Source: JABDOU01 sp041567895
GTDB taxonomy: Bacteria; Actinomycetota; Acidimicrobiia; Spongiisociales; SHLN01
DNA: 64,000 nucleotides
Reading direction: 5' to 3'
Assembly: GCA_041567895.1 (NCBI GenBank)
Contig: JBFGAX010000008.1
Span: 4,596-68,595, forward strand
Position 1 is the first letter of the stretch. Each line of letters starts with the position of its first letter. The position numbers and the translations under genes were made by a program. Below are positions 1 through 12,956 of the stretch, piece after piece. A model generated the notes under the pieces. It had not been told where the DNA came from. It searched no databases and saw only the letters and a list, made by a program, of their open reading frames with translations.

Positions 1-750
1 GGTTTCGTGTTGCTCGCTCGTGAAACTCTTGATCGTTGCGATTCCGGAAAGGTTGTTGGACAGATAATCGTTGAGGAAGCCGACTCTCGCCCGCACGTCG
101 GCGTATCTGGGTGCAATGAAGTCCTGGAACTTGAACGAACCCCACAGCACGAGCGGCATCGGCAAAAACGCCAGGATCGCCACCCTCCATTCGATCAAGA
201 AAAAGGCGACGCCGATCGTCACGACGGTCGTTGCCACTTGAACCACCTCATTGGCACCATCGTTCAGAAAACGCTCGAGCTGATTGACGTCATCGTTCAA
301 GATCGCCATCAGGCCCCCGGTGGACCGATCTTCGAAGTAGGCGATCTCGAGGCTCTGGACGTGCTGGTAGGCGTCAAGCCGTAGGCCGTGTTGGATATCC
401 TGGGCCAGGTTGCGCCATGTGAGCTTGGCGAGGTACTCAAAGAGTGATTCGAAGATCCAGACAGCGATCGTGAGGCCGGCCAGAAGCCAGAGCTGGCCCA
501 TGATGGAGGTTGGTCCGAATCTGGCCAGGAAGCTGTTTTCTTGCTCAACCACAACGTCCACGCCCAGACCGATCAGCAACGGCGGCAAGACGTCGAACAC
601 CTTGTTGAAAATCGAAAAAGCGACGGCTGCATATATGCGCCGCCGGTAGGGAGCGGCGTAGGTCAACAGCCGGCGCAAGGCCTTGCGTTCGGCGGCACCG
701 CTGCGCTCGCTGTCAACCTTTGATTCGCTCTCTTCGCGTGCCTCATCCAT
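1..750 (-). CDS. ABC exporter (fused permease/ATPase), N-terminal part, cut by window edge
   Basis: The minus-strand frame opens at the ATG at 750 and runs without a stop to base 1, giving 250 residues of the N-terminal membrane domain. The ATPase half would lie outside the window. The reading starts MDEAREESES and has hydrophobic segments at about residues 30-60, 75-100 and 190-215. Between them is the exporter-type loop YFEDRSTGGL, followed by a DDVNQLERFL stretch, both typical of MsbA/LmrA-like half transporters where helices contact the nucleotide-binding domain. The substrate cannot be told. The gene is divergent from the DrrA-like gene at 880. Family assignment is firm; the missing C-terminal half is inferred. 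Confidence 0.82.
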   Translation of the reverse strand, partial: MDEAREESESKVDSERSGAAERKALRRLLTYAAPYRRRIYAAVAFSIFNKVFDVLPPLLIGLGVDVVVEQENSFLARFGPTSIMGQLWLLAGLTIAVWIFESLFEYLAKLTWRNLAQDIQHGLRLDAYQHVQSLEIAYFEDRSTGGLMAILNDDVNQLERFLNDGANEVVQVATTVVTIGVAFFLIEWRVAILAFLPMPLVLWGSFKFQDFIAPRYADVRARVGFLNDYLSNNLSGIATIKSFTSEQHET

Positions 751-801
751 TGGCCGAAAACTAGCCCGCCGGTGCGGTGGTGAAAGGTGCGCTCGCGGGC
801 A

Positions 802-830
802 TCGACTCCCACTGCGTGTCAACATATACT
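802..830 (+). promoter_or_regulatory. Candidate sigma-70-type promoter for the DrrAB operon
   Basis: A -35-like TCGACT at 802-807 is separated by 17 bp from a -10-like TATACT at 825-830. It lies about 50 bp upstream of the DrrA-like ATG at 880, in the only gap between the divergent exporter genes. Motif match only. Confidence 0.45.
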
Positions 831-879
831 GCCTGTTCGCCCCGTCCCACCAGGGATCCGCAACCGCCAGGATCGTCGC

Positions 880-1884
880 ATGCTTGCTGTCGAAGTCGAG
901 CACATCAAAAAGCACTATGGCGACGTCCGCGCCCTCGATGGAATCGACCTCTCGATTCCACGCGGTGGCGTCTACGGACTCCTTGGCCCGAACGGTGCCG
1001 GTAAAACCACGCTGGTACGCATCCTCGCCACCCTCCTCAGGCCGACCAGCGGTCGTGCCAGGGTGCTGGGCGTCGACGTCACCAAGGATCCAGGAGCTAT
1101 TAGACGCCGGATTGGGCTTGCCGGACAGTCGGCCGCGGTCGATGAGCTGCTCACGGGCCGTGAGAACCTCGAAATGGTAGGACGTTTGTATGGTTTCAAT
1201 CGGATCGAAGCGCTCCGGCGAGCCGACGACGTCCTGGAGCGGATCGATCTGACCGAAGCCGCCAACAGGACGGTCAAAACGTATTCAGGCGGCATGCGGC
1301 GACGCCTCGATCTCGCGGCGAGTCTGGTCGGACACCCGGAGCTACTCATCATGGATGAGCCGACCACGGGCCTCGACCCCCGATCTCGCCAGGACCTCTG
1401 GGAGCTGATCGAAGAACTCGTTGACGAAGGCACCACCCTCCTCTTGACAACCCAGTACCTCGAAGAAGCAGATCGCCTGGCCCGTCAGCTCGTCGTCATC
1501 GACAACGGCAAGGTCATAAGCCGCGGGACACCGGATGATCTCAAAGCACAGCTGGGCGGCGATGTCCTCGAACTTCACCTCGAAGACATGGGCAAAATCA
1601 GACTCGTGCTCGAGCAACTCGAGGGGCTCGGATCGTCACCTGCCACCGTGCACGACGACACGGGATTGATCTCCCTCACAGTCGGACAGGACACCGGCGC
1701 CGTGGTGGAGGCCCTTCGCAGACTCGACCAGGCCTCGATCCAACTGCGGGATTTGAGCCTTCGCCAACCGACCCTCGACGACGTGTTTCTGACGCTCACC
1801 GGCCACAAAGCCGAGGTGAGCGAGCCTGAGCCTTCCGTCGGTAGAAGACGAAGACGAAAAGCGAGAAGCGGAGACCGGGCGTGA
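880..1884 (+). CDS. DrrA-type ABC exporter ATP-binding protein
   Basis: A 334-residue ATPase of the daunorubicin-resistance DrrA family, which energises export of hydrophobic compounds or lipids together with the permease encoded next. Visible motifs are Walker A GPNGAGKTT (about residue 39), signature YSGGMRRRLDLA (about residue 130), Walker B LLIMDEPTTGLD (about residue 152), and the DrrA-type C-terminal tail LRQPTLDDVFLTLTG. I start at the ATG at 880 (MLAVEVEHIKKHYG) because family homology begins there and AGGA lies 7 bases upstream. A longer in-frame start at 787 only adds arginine/proline-rich sequence. The stop overlaps the permease start by 4 bp (GTGA), so the two are translationally coupled. 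The cargo is unknown. Confidence 0.9.
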   Translation: MLAVEVEHIKKHYGDVRALDGIDLSIPRGGVYGLLGPNGAGKTTLVRILATLLRPTSGRARVLGVDVTKDPGAIRRRIGLAGQSAAVDELLTGRENLEMVGRLYGFNRIEALRRADDVLERIDLTEAANRTVKTYSGGMRRRLDLAASLVGHPELLIMDEPTTGLDPRSRQDLWELIEELVDEGTTLLLTTQYLEEADRLARQLVVIDNGKVISRGTPDDLKAQLGGDVLELHLEDMGKIRLVLEQLEGLGSSPATVHDDTGLISLTVGQDTGAVVEALRRLDQASIQLRDLSLRQPTLDDVFLTLTGHKAEVSEPEPSVGRRRRRKARSGDRA

Positions 1885-2705
1885 CAGCACACGCAGCCAT
1901 CGACGCTCTCCGAACCCGTCCCGATGGTGTTGCCGGGATGGTCGCCGACATCGTCACCGTTGCGAAACGCAACATCATCAGGGTGTTTCGGACGCCCGAA
2001 CTGCTCGTCTTCTCCACCATCCAGCCGATCATGTTCGTTCTGTTGTTCAACTATGTCTTCGGCGGTGCCATACCGATTCCCGGTGTCGACTACATCAACT
2101 TCTTGATTCCGGGCATCATCATCCAGACCGCCACCTTTGGCGCCTCCAATACTGCCATCGGTCTGACCGAGGATCTACAAGCCGGAATCGTTGATCGCTT
2201 TCGCTCGCTGCCGATGGCGCGGTCCGCGGTGCTGGCGGGGCGGGTCTTCGCCGACACGCTCCGCAATCTGTGGGTGATTTTGCTGAGCGTCGGCATCGGC
2301 TATCTGATTGGCTTCCGTTTCCAGGCCGGTTTCGTAAACGCCGTTCTTGCGATCCTGATCGCGACTCTGTTCGCATTCGCCATGAGCTGGGTGTTTGCCG
2401 CCATGGGCTTGCTGACCAAGACTCCCGAAGCGGCCCAGGCTGCGGTCTTTGTGCCGATCTTTCCGTTTACGTTCGCTTCATCTGCGTTCGTACCCACCGA
2501 GACCATGCCCGGCTGGTTGCAGGCGTTCGCCGAGAACCAACCGGTCACGGCTGCCATCAACGCCATGCGATACCTGGTACTCGGCGAGAGTGAGTTTCTC
2601 AACCTGAACTCCGGACAGGTGGTGGAGGCGTTCGCCTGGAGTCTGTTGATCTTCGGTGTCTTCTTCTACCTCGCCGTGCGACTGTACCGCCGCAGCTCGG
2701 AATGA
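1881..2705 (+). CDS. DrrB-type ABC-2 exporter permease
   Basis: A 274-residue integral membrane protein of the ABC-2 (DrrB) family with six predicted membrane segments. It has the family pattern around the second loop (DRFRSLPMARSAVLAGRV) and a late helix preceded by ENQPVTAAINAMRYL. It starts at GTG 1881, overlapping the ATPase stop by 4 bp, and would form the transport channel for that ATPase. Its own stop overlaps the next gene by 4 bp (ATGA), so the following hypothetical gene is on the same transcript. The substrate is unknown. Confidence 0.9.
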   Translation: MTAHAAIDALRTRPDGVAGMVADIVTVAKRNIIRVFRTPELLVFSTIQPIMFVLLFNYVFGGAIPIPGVDYINFLIPGIIIQTATFGASNTAIGLTEDLQAGIVDRFRSLPMARSAVLAGRVFADTLRNLWVILLSVGIGYLIGFRFQAGFVNAVLAILIATLFAFAMSWVFAAMGLLTKTPEAAQAAVFVPIFPFTFASSAFVPTETMPGWLQAFAENQPVTAAINAMRYLVLGESEFLNLNSGQVVEAFAWSLLIFGVFFYLAVRLYRRSSE

Positions 2706-3139
2706 CAATGGGCGAGGTCGTGGTTCCTATCGATGTGCCGATCATCGGCGACGAACGGCGCAAGAACTGGGCCAAGATCGTCTCAAACGTCGACCCCGAC
2801 AAATCCGACGGCTGGGCGTACGAGGGCGACTTCATCGACGTTGGTGGGATCGTCGATCTGGCAACGCCCGCCGTCCTGCTGATTTATGGCGAGAAAGGCA
2901 GCCGCACGAATCCTCAGATCGAAGCCGGCGCATATGTAGCGAATACCGACGGTTCCATCACGCGACATGCATCGGCTTCGGGTCGAACCTGGGCGAGAAC
3001 CCTGCGTGACGCCATCGCCGAACTCGTGGCAAACGCCGATCAGCAACCGCTCCAACGACTGGCATGGGACGCGCGGCTCACGGCCTATTCGGACGAGGCT
3101 TTGGCCCAGGAGCTACAGCGGCGCCAGGATGCAAGATGA
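2702..3139 (+). CDS. Hypothetical protein in the DrrAB operon
   Basis: A 145-residue protein with no signal peptide and no membrane segment. I do not recognise the family. The sequence alternates charged and hydrophobic residues, with a central segment DVGGIVDLATPAVLLIYGEKG and a basic C-terminus (QELQRRQDAR). It is probably real because its ATG overlaps the DrrB-like stop as ATGA and its own stop overlaps the next ATG in the same way, so four genes form one translationally coupled chain. Its codon use matches the neighbours. Function is unknown; a role linked to the exporter is only contextual. Confidence 0.65.
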   Translation: MTMGEVVVPIDVPIIGDERRKNWAKIVSNVDPDKSDGWAYEGDFIDVGGIVDLATPAVLLIYGEKGSRTNPQIEAGAYVANTDGSITRHASASGRTWARTLRDAIAELVANADQQPLQRLAWDARLTAYSDEALAQELQRRQDAR

Positions 3140-4188
3140 GTGACCTCGACGAGAGCGACCTGGACGCAGACCCTGAGCTCGACGACCTTCTCGCCAGGGC
3201 CGAAGACGGAGATGCGACCGCCATGGTCCGGCTTGGCGCCATCTGCGTCGAAGAGAACCTCACCGCTAAAGCGCGAGAGTGGTACAACAGAGCCCGGGAA
3301 GCGGGCGAAGCGACGGCGTATCACGGTCTGGCGAGTATCAGCCAGGCATTCGGACAGAACGCCGAGGCAACCGAACTCTACGAGCAGGGCATCGCGGCAG
3401 GCGACGACGAGTGCTATCTGCCTGCCGGCCAGCTCATGCTGCTGGTAGGCAGAAACGAAGACGCCATAGATCTACTCCAACGAGGATTCGCGTCTGGCGT
3501 CAGCCTGTGTGGAACCACCCTCGCCAACCACTACTTGCGAACCGGCAAACGAGATGAAGCTGAATCCTGGTTTCTGCGGGCCGCCCGGCACAACGAACCG
3601 GCAGCTGCACACGTCGTGGCCCAGATCGCTCAGGCCAACGCGCCGGTCGAGCATGCCATCGAACTGCACACCTTCGCCGCAGATCTTGGCGAGATCGACT
3701 CTCTCATCGCGGCCGACCTTCTCGCAGATTGGCGCACCGATGACCCGGACGAACTGTATGGCCTTGCCGACGATGGCGATGTGGGAGCCATGGTTTCGCT
3801 GGGGCGAGACCTCGCGCAAGAGGGCAACCTTTCAGAAGCGGTGGAGTGGCTCTCCGCGGCGGTGGAAAGCGGATCACTCCGGGCGCTCACAGCGCTCGGT
3901 GATGCGTTCGCCGATGCGGGCGACGCCGAAGAGGCCGAGCACTGGTATCGGACCGCGGCCGAATCCGGCGACCGGCTCGGAACCTACCACCTCGGGCGGT
4001 TGCTGATCGACGCCGGCCGCGAAGAAGAAGCAATAGCTCTCCTGGAGACCGGCGGAACAGCCGAGAGTTTCATGCTGCTCGACGAGGCGTGGGCAGCACT
4101 CGGGGACCACGCCCGGGCAGAAGCAGCGCTGGACGAGCTCAAGGAGCTGGTCGCCACCATTGTGCCACCGCCACTCCTCCAGCCATGA
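3136..4188 (+). CDS. Sel1/TPR-type repeat protein
   Basis: A 350-residue soluble protein made almost entirely of alpha-helical pair repeats of the Sel1/TPR kind. Examples are AMVRLGAICVEENLTAKARE, GAMVSLGRDLAQEGNLSEA and ALTALGDAFADAGDAEEAEH, with a repeat spacing of about 36 residues. The N-terminus is acidic (MSDLDESDLDADPELDD). Such repeats are protein-interaction scaffolds and no catalytic motif is seen. I start at ATG 3136 because it overlaps the previous stop (ATGA) and precedes the acidic leader; a longer in-frame start at 3064 reads through the upstream gene. Partner proteins are unknown. Confidence 0.8.
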   Translation: MSDLDESDLDADPELDDLLARAEDGDATAMVRLGAICVEENLTAKAREWYNRAREAGEATAYHGLASISQAFGQNAEATELYEQGIAAGDDECYLPAGQLMLLVGRNEDAIDLLQRGFASGVSLCGTTLANHYLRTGKRDEAESWFLRAARHNEPAAAHVVAQIAQANAPVEHAIELHTFAADLGEIDSLIAADLLADWRTDDPDELYGLADDGDVGAMVSLGRDLAQEGNLSEAVEWLSAAVESGSLRALTALGDAFADAGDAEEAEHWYRTAAESGDRLGTYHLGRLLIDAGREEEAIALLETGGTAESFMLLDEAWAALGDHARAEAALDELKELVATIVPPPLLQP

Positions 4189-4240
4189 TTCCCGCCCGAT
4201 TCTGCTGCAACGTTTGCCGGCTCTTCACCGTCCAGGCTCC

Positions 4241-5155
4241 ATGAAGCCATTGGTGATGACCGTTGCCTCGGTGTTGATCCTGACTGCATGTGGAGGCATC
4301 GACCCCGCCGTGGACGAGAGTTCGACGACAGCTGTCGAGTCAACCACCTCAACGACAGTGGAGCCCACAACCAGTTCATCGACATCGACAACGTCCACGT
4401 CGACGTCTTCGACCACATCGACGACCGTGGCACCACGCCCAACGATCGTGGTCACCGATGCCATGCGAGAATTCCCGGCGTATGAGGGCGACGGCTACAC
4501 ACTGTTCTACGCCGAGGACCCCGACCCCGGCAATCTGGGATGCGAGGGCTTCCCGCAAACCAGGCTCTGGGTCCAGCGAGACGACGGACCCGCCGAACTC
4601 GTTACCGAACTACCTGAGGCGGGCACGATCTATCCGGGGCCGGACGGGCGCATCCTGGTTGTCGCAGGCTGTGAAGGCTTCCTGGGATCGCTGTATCACG
4701 CCGACGTCTCCTCTGATGGACGGTTCTCGAACATCGTGGAGATCTACCTGGCGCTCGAGGCGGCCTTCGGATTCGACTGGGTTGATCGAGATACGATCTC
4801 CCTCACCGCTGCCACCTACGAAGGTGCCTGGGGCGGCAAAGACGACGAGACTCGTCCGCTTACGATCCACCTCGAGGCCACCGAGCACGTTGTCGTCACG
4901 ACCAGGGGCGAAGCTCCAGTCGTGGCGACGGTCACCGAATGCTCATTCGAAGACGGCAACCTGACCCTCGAGGCCGAAGATGACCTCTTTGGTCCGGTGA
5001 AGATCGACGGGGACACAGTGACCTATCTCGATCGAACCGTACCTGCCTCCATCATCAACGGGCCGGATCCTGATTTCCCGCTGCGGACCATGTTCGGAAC
5101 GACAGTAACCGGCGAGAACGTCGTGACGTCGGTGTGGGGACCGAACTGCTTTTGA
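4241..5155 (+). CDS. Putative secreted lipoprotein with Ser/Thr-rich linker
   Basis: A 304-residue protein starting at ATG 4241. It has a short lipoprotein signal (MKPLVMTVASVLILTACGG) whose lipobox LTAC places the lipidated Cys near residue 18. About 45 residues of Ser/Thr linker follow (repeats of TTST/SSTS), then a globular domain of about 230 residues that I do not recognise. The linker is typical of actinobacterial surface lipoproteins and would hold the domain away from the membrane. Four cysteines in the globular part (for example in GNLGCEGF and VVAGCEGF) could form disulfides. It is followed by a hairpin shared with convergent rpoC. Function is unknown. Confidence 0.75.
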   Translation: MKPLVMTVASVLILTACGGIDPAVDESSTTAVESTTSTTVEPTTSSSTSTTSTSTSSTTSTTVAPRPTIVVTDAMREFPAYEGDGYTLFYAEDPDPGNLGCEGFPQTRLWVQRDDGPAELVTELPEAGTIYPGPDGRILVVAGCEGFLGSLYHADVSSDGRFSNIVEIYLALEAAFGFDWVDRDTISLTAATYEGAWGGKDDETRPLTIHLEATEHVVVTTRGEAPVVATVTECSFEDGNLTLEAEDDLFGPVKIDGDTVTYLDRTVPASIINGPDPDFPLRTMFGTTVTGENVVTSVWGPNCF

Positions 5156-5164
5156 TACCCGAAA

Positions 5165-5191
5165 GATCCCCGGGTGGTTGACCCGGGGATC
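5165..5191. terminator. Hairpin terminator between convergent lipoprotein gene and rpoC
   Basis: A perfect 11-bp inverted repeat (GATCCCCGGGT, loop GGTTG, ACCCGGGGATC) lies in the 61-bp gap between two convergent stop codons. On the minus strand it is followed by TTTC. The plus-strand side is only T-rich, so strength is uncertain. Position and symmetry suggest a bidirectional terminator. Confidence 0.7.
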
Positions 5192-5216
5192 CATCCGCTG
5201 TTGTCTTGTGAAGCTA

Positions 5217-9122
<3,906 letters not shown>

Positions 9123-9146
9123 GTGTGACTCCTTCTCTCCGCCTGG

Positions 9147-12100
9147 TTACGTGGCTCGTTCGGGGCGGGAGATGTCGATCCCCAGCGCTTCTTGTGTTCG
9201 GAATACGTCCTCTTCGAGGTCCGCCAGCTCGATCTCCTCACCAGCCGACAACATCTCGACGTTGAGGCAGAGGCTCTGCATCTCTTTGACCAACACCTTG
9301 AACGACTCCGGAATACCGGGCTCAGGGATGTTTTCGCCTTTGACGATCGCTTCGTAGACCTTGACGCGGCCGGCCACGTCATCGGACTTGATGGTCAGGA
9401 GCTCCTGGAGCGCATAGGCAGCGCCGTACGCCTCGAGGGCCCAGACCTCCATTTCCCCAAATCGTTGGCCACCGAACTGCGCCTTACCGCCGAGCGGCTG
9501 CTGGGTGATCATCGAGTACGGTCCAGTAGAGCGAGCATGGATCTTGTCGTCCACCAGGTGGAGAAGCTTCAAGATGTAGATGTATCCAACCGTGATCGGG
9601 TTATCGAATGGATGGCCGGTGCGACCGTTGTACAACGTTGCTTTGCCATCTTCGTTGACGAGCTGATTGCCGTCACGGTTCGGCAGCGCAGCCTTGAGTA
9701 CCTCGGTGATCTCATCCTCCCGGGCTCCATCGAACACCGGGGTTGCAACCCTGCTCCAGGGTTTGACGCCGGCGGCGGCGACACCGTCACCCTTGTAGGG
9801 CTGCCATCCCTGAGCTGCCGCCCATCCCAGGTGCGTTTCGAGAACCTGTCCCAGGTTCATGCGGGACGGCACACCGAGCGGTGACAACACGATGTCTACC
9901 GGAGTTCCATCCTCCATGAACGGCATGTCTTCCTGGGGAAGGATCCGGGAGATAACGCCCTTGTTGCCATGTCGACCGGCAAGCTTGTCGCCCTCTGAGA
10001 TCTTGCGCTGCTGTGCAACGTAGACCCGCACGAGCTGGTTCATGCCGGGAGGGAGATCGTCGCCTTCCTCGCGGCGAAACACCTTGACGTCGATGACCTT
10101 GCCCGACTCGCCGTGCGGCACGCGCAGCGAGGTGTCTCGCACCTCACGAGCCTTCTCACCGAAGATTGCCCGCAAGAGGCGCTCCTCGGGTGTGAGCTCG
10201 GTTTCACCCTTAGGGGTGACCTTGCCGACGAGGTAGTCGCCCGGGCCAACCTCGGCTCCGATGCGGATGATGCCTTCGTCGTCGAGATCGCGAAGTACTT
10301 CTTCTGCGACATTCGGGATATCACGGGTGATCTCCTCGGCGCCCAGCTTGGTATCGCGAGCCTCGATCTCGTGCTCTTCGATGTGAATCGAGGTGAGCAC
10401 GTCGTTCTTGACCAGGTTCTCGTTGAGGATGATGGCATCCTCGAAGTTGTGGCCCTCCCACGGCATGAACGCCACCAGGAGGTTTTTGCCGAGGGCAAGT
10501 TCGCCGAGGTCAGTCGAAGGACCGTCTGCGAGCACGTCGCCGGCCTTGACCTTGTCACCCTCGAGGACGACCGCTTTCTGATTGAGGTTGGTGCCCTGGT
10601 TTGAGCGCACGAACTTCTTGAGCGGATAGCTGCGCTTACGGTTATTCGAGGACTCTTTGACAACCACCTCGGTTCCGCTCACCTCGGTCACCTCGCCGTC
10701 AGCCTCTGCGATCACCATCTCACCCGAGTCGTAGGCGGCGCGCTGTTCGACACCGGTCCCGACGAGCGGAGCTTCGGCGTGCAACAACGGAACTGCTTGC
10801 CGCTGCATGTTGGAACCCATCAATGCGCGGTTGGCGTCGTCGTGCTCGAGGAACGGGATCAACGACGTTGCCACCGACACGATCTGCTTGGGAGACACGT
10901 CCATGTAGTCGACGTCGGTCGACTTGACGTAGTCCACCTCACCACCGCGCCGGCGAACCAGTACGCGGGGATTGACGTAGGAGCCATCTTCGTTCACCTC
11001 GGCGTTTGCCTGGGCAATGACGTAGTTCTCCTCTTCGGAGGCCGTGAGATACACGACCTGCTTGGTCACCACGCCGTCTTCGACCTTGCGATAGGGCGTT
11101 TCGATGAATCCGAACCGGTTGACCTTGGCGTAAGTGGCGAGAGAACCGATCAGGCCGATGTTCGGACCTTCGGGAGTTTCGATCGGACACATGCGACCGT
11201 AGTGGGACGAATGGACGTCTCGAACCTCAAAGCCTGCTCTCTCGCGGCTGAGGCCACCGGGGCCGAGCGCAGAGAGACGCCGACGATGGGTCAAGCCGGC
11301 TAGCGGGTTCGGCTGATCCATGAACTGGCTCAGCTGGCTGGTTCCGAAGAACTCCTTGATCGATGCAACAACCGGCCGGATGTTGATGAGGCTCTGAGGT
11401 GTGATCACCTCGGGATCCTGGGTGGTCATCCGCTCACGGACCACGCGTTCAAGGCGTGTGAGCCCGACCCGAATCTGGTTCTGAATGAGCTCTCCAACGG
11501 TGCGGATTCGACGGTTACCGAAGTGATCGATATCGTCGGTCCGATACCCGTCGGTGCGGGCATGGAGGTTGACCAGGTAGCGAATCGCATCGAGCATGTC
11601 GTCGGTCGACAACAGGCCGTCAACCTCACGGTCGTACTTGCTGAGATCTACATCACGGCCGAACTTGGTATCGAGCTTGTACCTACCAACCCGGGTGAGG
11701 TCGTAGCGCTTCGTATTGAAAAACAACGTGTTGATCAAGCCTCGCGCAGACTCGACGGTCGTCAGCTCACCAGGACGCAGTTTCCGGTAGAGATCGAGCA
11801 GCGCCTCATCGCGATTCTCCGTCGGGTCCTTTTCGAGCGTGTTGATGATGGACTCGGAATTGTCGAACAGCGCCAGGATTTCCTCGTCTGTCTCGGCGAT
11901 CCCGAGTGCCCGCAAGAACGTCGTCACATACTGACGCCGCTTGCGATCGACGCGCACGCCGATGGTGTCCTTTTTATCTGCATCGAATTCGAGCCATGCT
12001 CCCCGGCCCGGGATGAGCTTGGCTGAATAGACGTCCCGGTCGGACGCCTTGTCGATGCTGGAGTCGAAATACACGCCAGGCGATCGAACCAGCTGGCTCA

Positions 12101-12488
12101 CAACGACCCGCTCGGTGCCGTTGACGATGAAGGTGCCGTTTGCGGTCATCATCGGGAAGTCCCCGAGGAACACCTGCTGTTCTTTGATCTCGCCAGTGTT
12201 CTTGTTCATGAATCGCGCAGTCACGAACAACGCCTGCGAATAGTTGGCATCTCGCTCTTTGGCTTCGGCAATCGACAGTGCGGGCTCGCCGAACCAATGA
12301 TCGCTCAAATCGAGCGCGAGTGTTCCTGTGAAGTCCTCGATCGGAAAGATCTCTGCAAACAGCTGTTGTAGGCCCTCGTCCAGAAACCACTGGAACGATT
12401 CATGCTGCACAGACAGCAAATCCGGAAGCGGTTGGACTTCCGGGATCTTTGCGAACGAAAGGCGGGTGGCAGTGCGCGATGGTGCCAA
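9147..12488 (-). CDS. rpoB: RNA polymerase beta subunit (TTG start)
   Basis: An 1113-residue beta subunit. The rifampicin-pocket segment reads SQLSQFMDQPNPLAGLTH and then RRRLSALGPGG, so the key Asp516, His526 and Ser531 positions (E. coli numbers) are wild type, but position 518 is Pro instead of Asn. The C-terminal GGKAQFGGQRFGEMEVWALE region is intact. I place the start at TTG 12488: the in-frame codon at 12503-12501 is a TAG stop, no ATG or GTG lies between, and AGAGGA sits 6 bases upstream of the TTG. The usual upstream rplJL neighbours are absent; a 468-bp gap and an IclR gene on the other strand lie there instead. Confidence 0.98.
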   Translation of the reverse strand: MAPSRTATRLSFAKIPEVQPLPDLLSVQHESFQWFLDEGLQQLFAEIFPIEDFTGTLALDLSDHWFGEPALSIAEAKERDANYSQALFVTARFMNKNTGEIKEQQVFLGDFPMMTANGTFIVNGTERVVVSQLVRSPGVYFDSSIDKASDRDVYSAKLIPGRGAWLEFDADKKDTIGVRVDRKRRQYVTTFLRALGIAETDEEILALFDNSESIINTLEKDPTENRDEALLDLYRKLRPGELTTVESARGLINTLFFNTKRYDLTRVGRYKLDTKFGRDVDLSKYDREVDGLLSTDDMLDAIRYLVNLHARTDGYRTDDIDHFGNRRIRTVGELIQNQIRVGLTRLERVVRERMTTQDPEVITPQSLINIRPVVASIKEFFGTSQLSQFMDQPNPLAGLTHRRRLSALGPGGLSRERAGFEVRDVHSSHYGRMCPIETPEGPNIGLIGSLATYAKVNRFGFIETPYRKVEDGVVTKQVVYLTASEEENYVIAQANAEVNEDGSYVNPRVLVRRRGGEVDYVKSTDVDYMDVSPKQIVSVATSLIPFLEHDDANRALMGSNMQRQAVPLLHAEAPLVGTGVEQRAAYDSGEMVIAEADGEVTEVSGTEVVVKESSNNRKRSYPLKKFVRSNQGTNLNQKAVVLEGDKVKAGDVLADGPSTDLGELALGKNLLVAFMPWEGHNFEDAIILNENLVKNDVLTSIHIEEHEIEARDTKLGAEEITRDIPNVAEEVLRDLDDEGIIRIGAEVGPGDYLVGKVTPKGETELTPEERLLRAIFGEKAREVRDTSLRVPHGESGKVIDVKVFRREEGDDLPPGMNQLVRVYVAQQRKISEGDKLAGRHGNKGVISRILPQEDMPFMEDGTPVDIVLSPLGVPSRMNLGQVLETHLGWAAAQGWQPYKGDGVAAAGVKPWSRVATPVFDGAREDEITEVLKAALPNRDGNQLVNEDGKATLYNGRTGHPFDNPITVGYIYILKLLHLVDDKIHARSTGPYSMITQQPLGGKAQFGGQRFGEMEVWALEAYGAAYALQELLTIKSDDVAGRVKVYEAIVKGENIPEPGIPESFKVLVKEMQSLCLNVEMLSAGEEIELADLEEDVFRTQEALGIDISRPERAT

Positions 12489-12693
12489 GAGTGGTCCTCT
12501 CTACGTTGTTTAAGTAAGTGGTTGAAGGCTGAGCTGTCCGCGATGGCCGCGCTTGAACGGCTTTTGAACGGGCATCGAATCGATTGGACAGAACAACTCA
12601 GTGCTCAAATAAATCGAACCAGCAATCAAGAATTAGTGGGCTGAACAGGGCGGATACGGCATTGGTAGAACGGGCTTGGGCGGGCGAACTGCA

Positions 12694-12723
12694 AGCATAG
12701 CAGCATCTTCCGCAAAACGGAAG
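12694..12723 (-). promoter_or_regulatory. Candidate extended -10 promoter and palindrome upstream of rpoB
   Basis: On the minus strand TGC-TATGCT (TATGCT at 12699-12694) is an extended -10 element without a good -35. The -35 zone is filled by a palindrome CTTCCG-TTTTG-CGGAAG at 12707-12723. If used, it would give an rpoB leader of about 200 nt. Confidence 0.3.
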
Positions 12724-12898
12724 AAAACACGGGCGAACGGCCCCGGAGGTGGTTGGTGATGAGCGCCTGCCTCCGGACGGATCGCCAGGTGGCTGCTGCA
12801 TGTCGGGGATATGTGGTCCCACGACCATCATTCGTCTCCGCCAATATAGACGATTCATCCGCCTCGTGAGGCATACCCGATCACGAAGCACCGAGAGT

Positions 12899-12933
12899 GT
12901 TCCGCATCGTGGAACGCTCCTGTAGAGTGGAAC
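12899..12933. promoter_or_regulatory. Candidate IclR-type operator with three half-sites
   Basis: GTTCC-N7-GGAAC at 12899-12915 is a perfect inverted repeat, followed by a third GGAAC at 12929-12933. It ends 24 bp before the IclR ATG. IclR-family proteins commonly bind GTTCC/GGAAC-type palindromes and repress their own genes, so autoregulation is likely but unproven. Confidence 0.45.
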
Positions 12934-12956
12934 GGCGAGCCAAGCGATCGGGAGCC

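Larger units (their letters stand above)
12489..12956. other. Intergenic control region between divergent rpoB and IclR genes
   Basis: This 468-bp gap is the longest gene-free stretch in the window. It would hold the rpoBC promoter and a long untranslated leader on the minus strand, and the IclR promoter and operator on the plus strand. A TATAGA at 12845-12850 could be the IclR -10 box, but its -35 is weak. Two copies of a TTGAACGG motif (in 12541-12570) occur in the rpoB leader. I found no convincing small gene: short frames here lack ribosome sites and overlap the IclR start. Confidence 0.6.
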
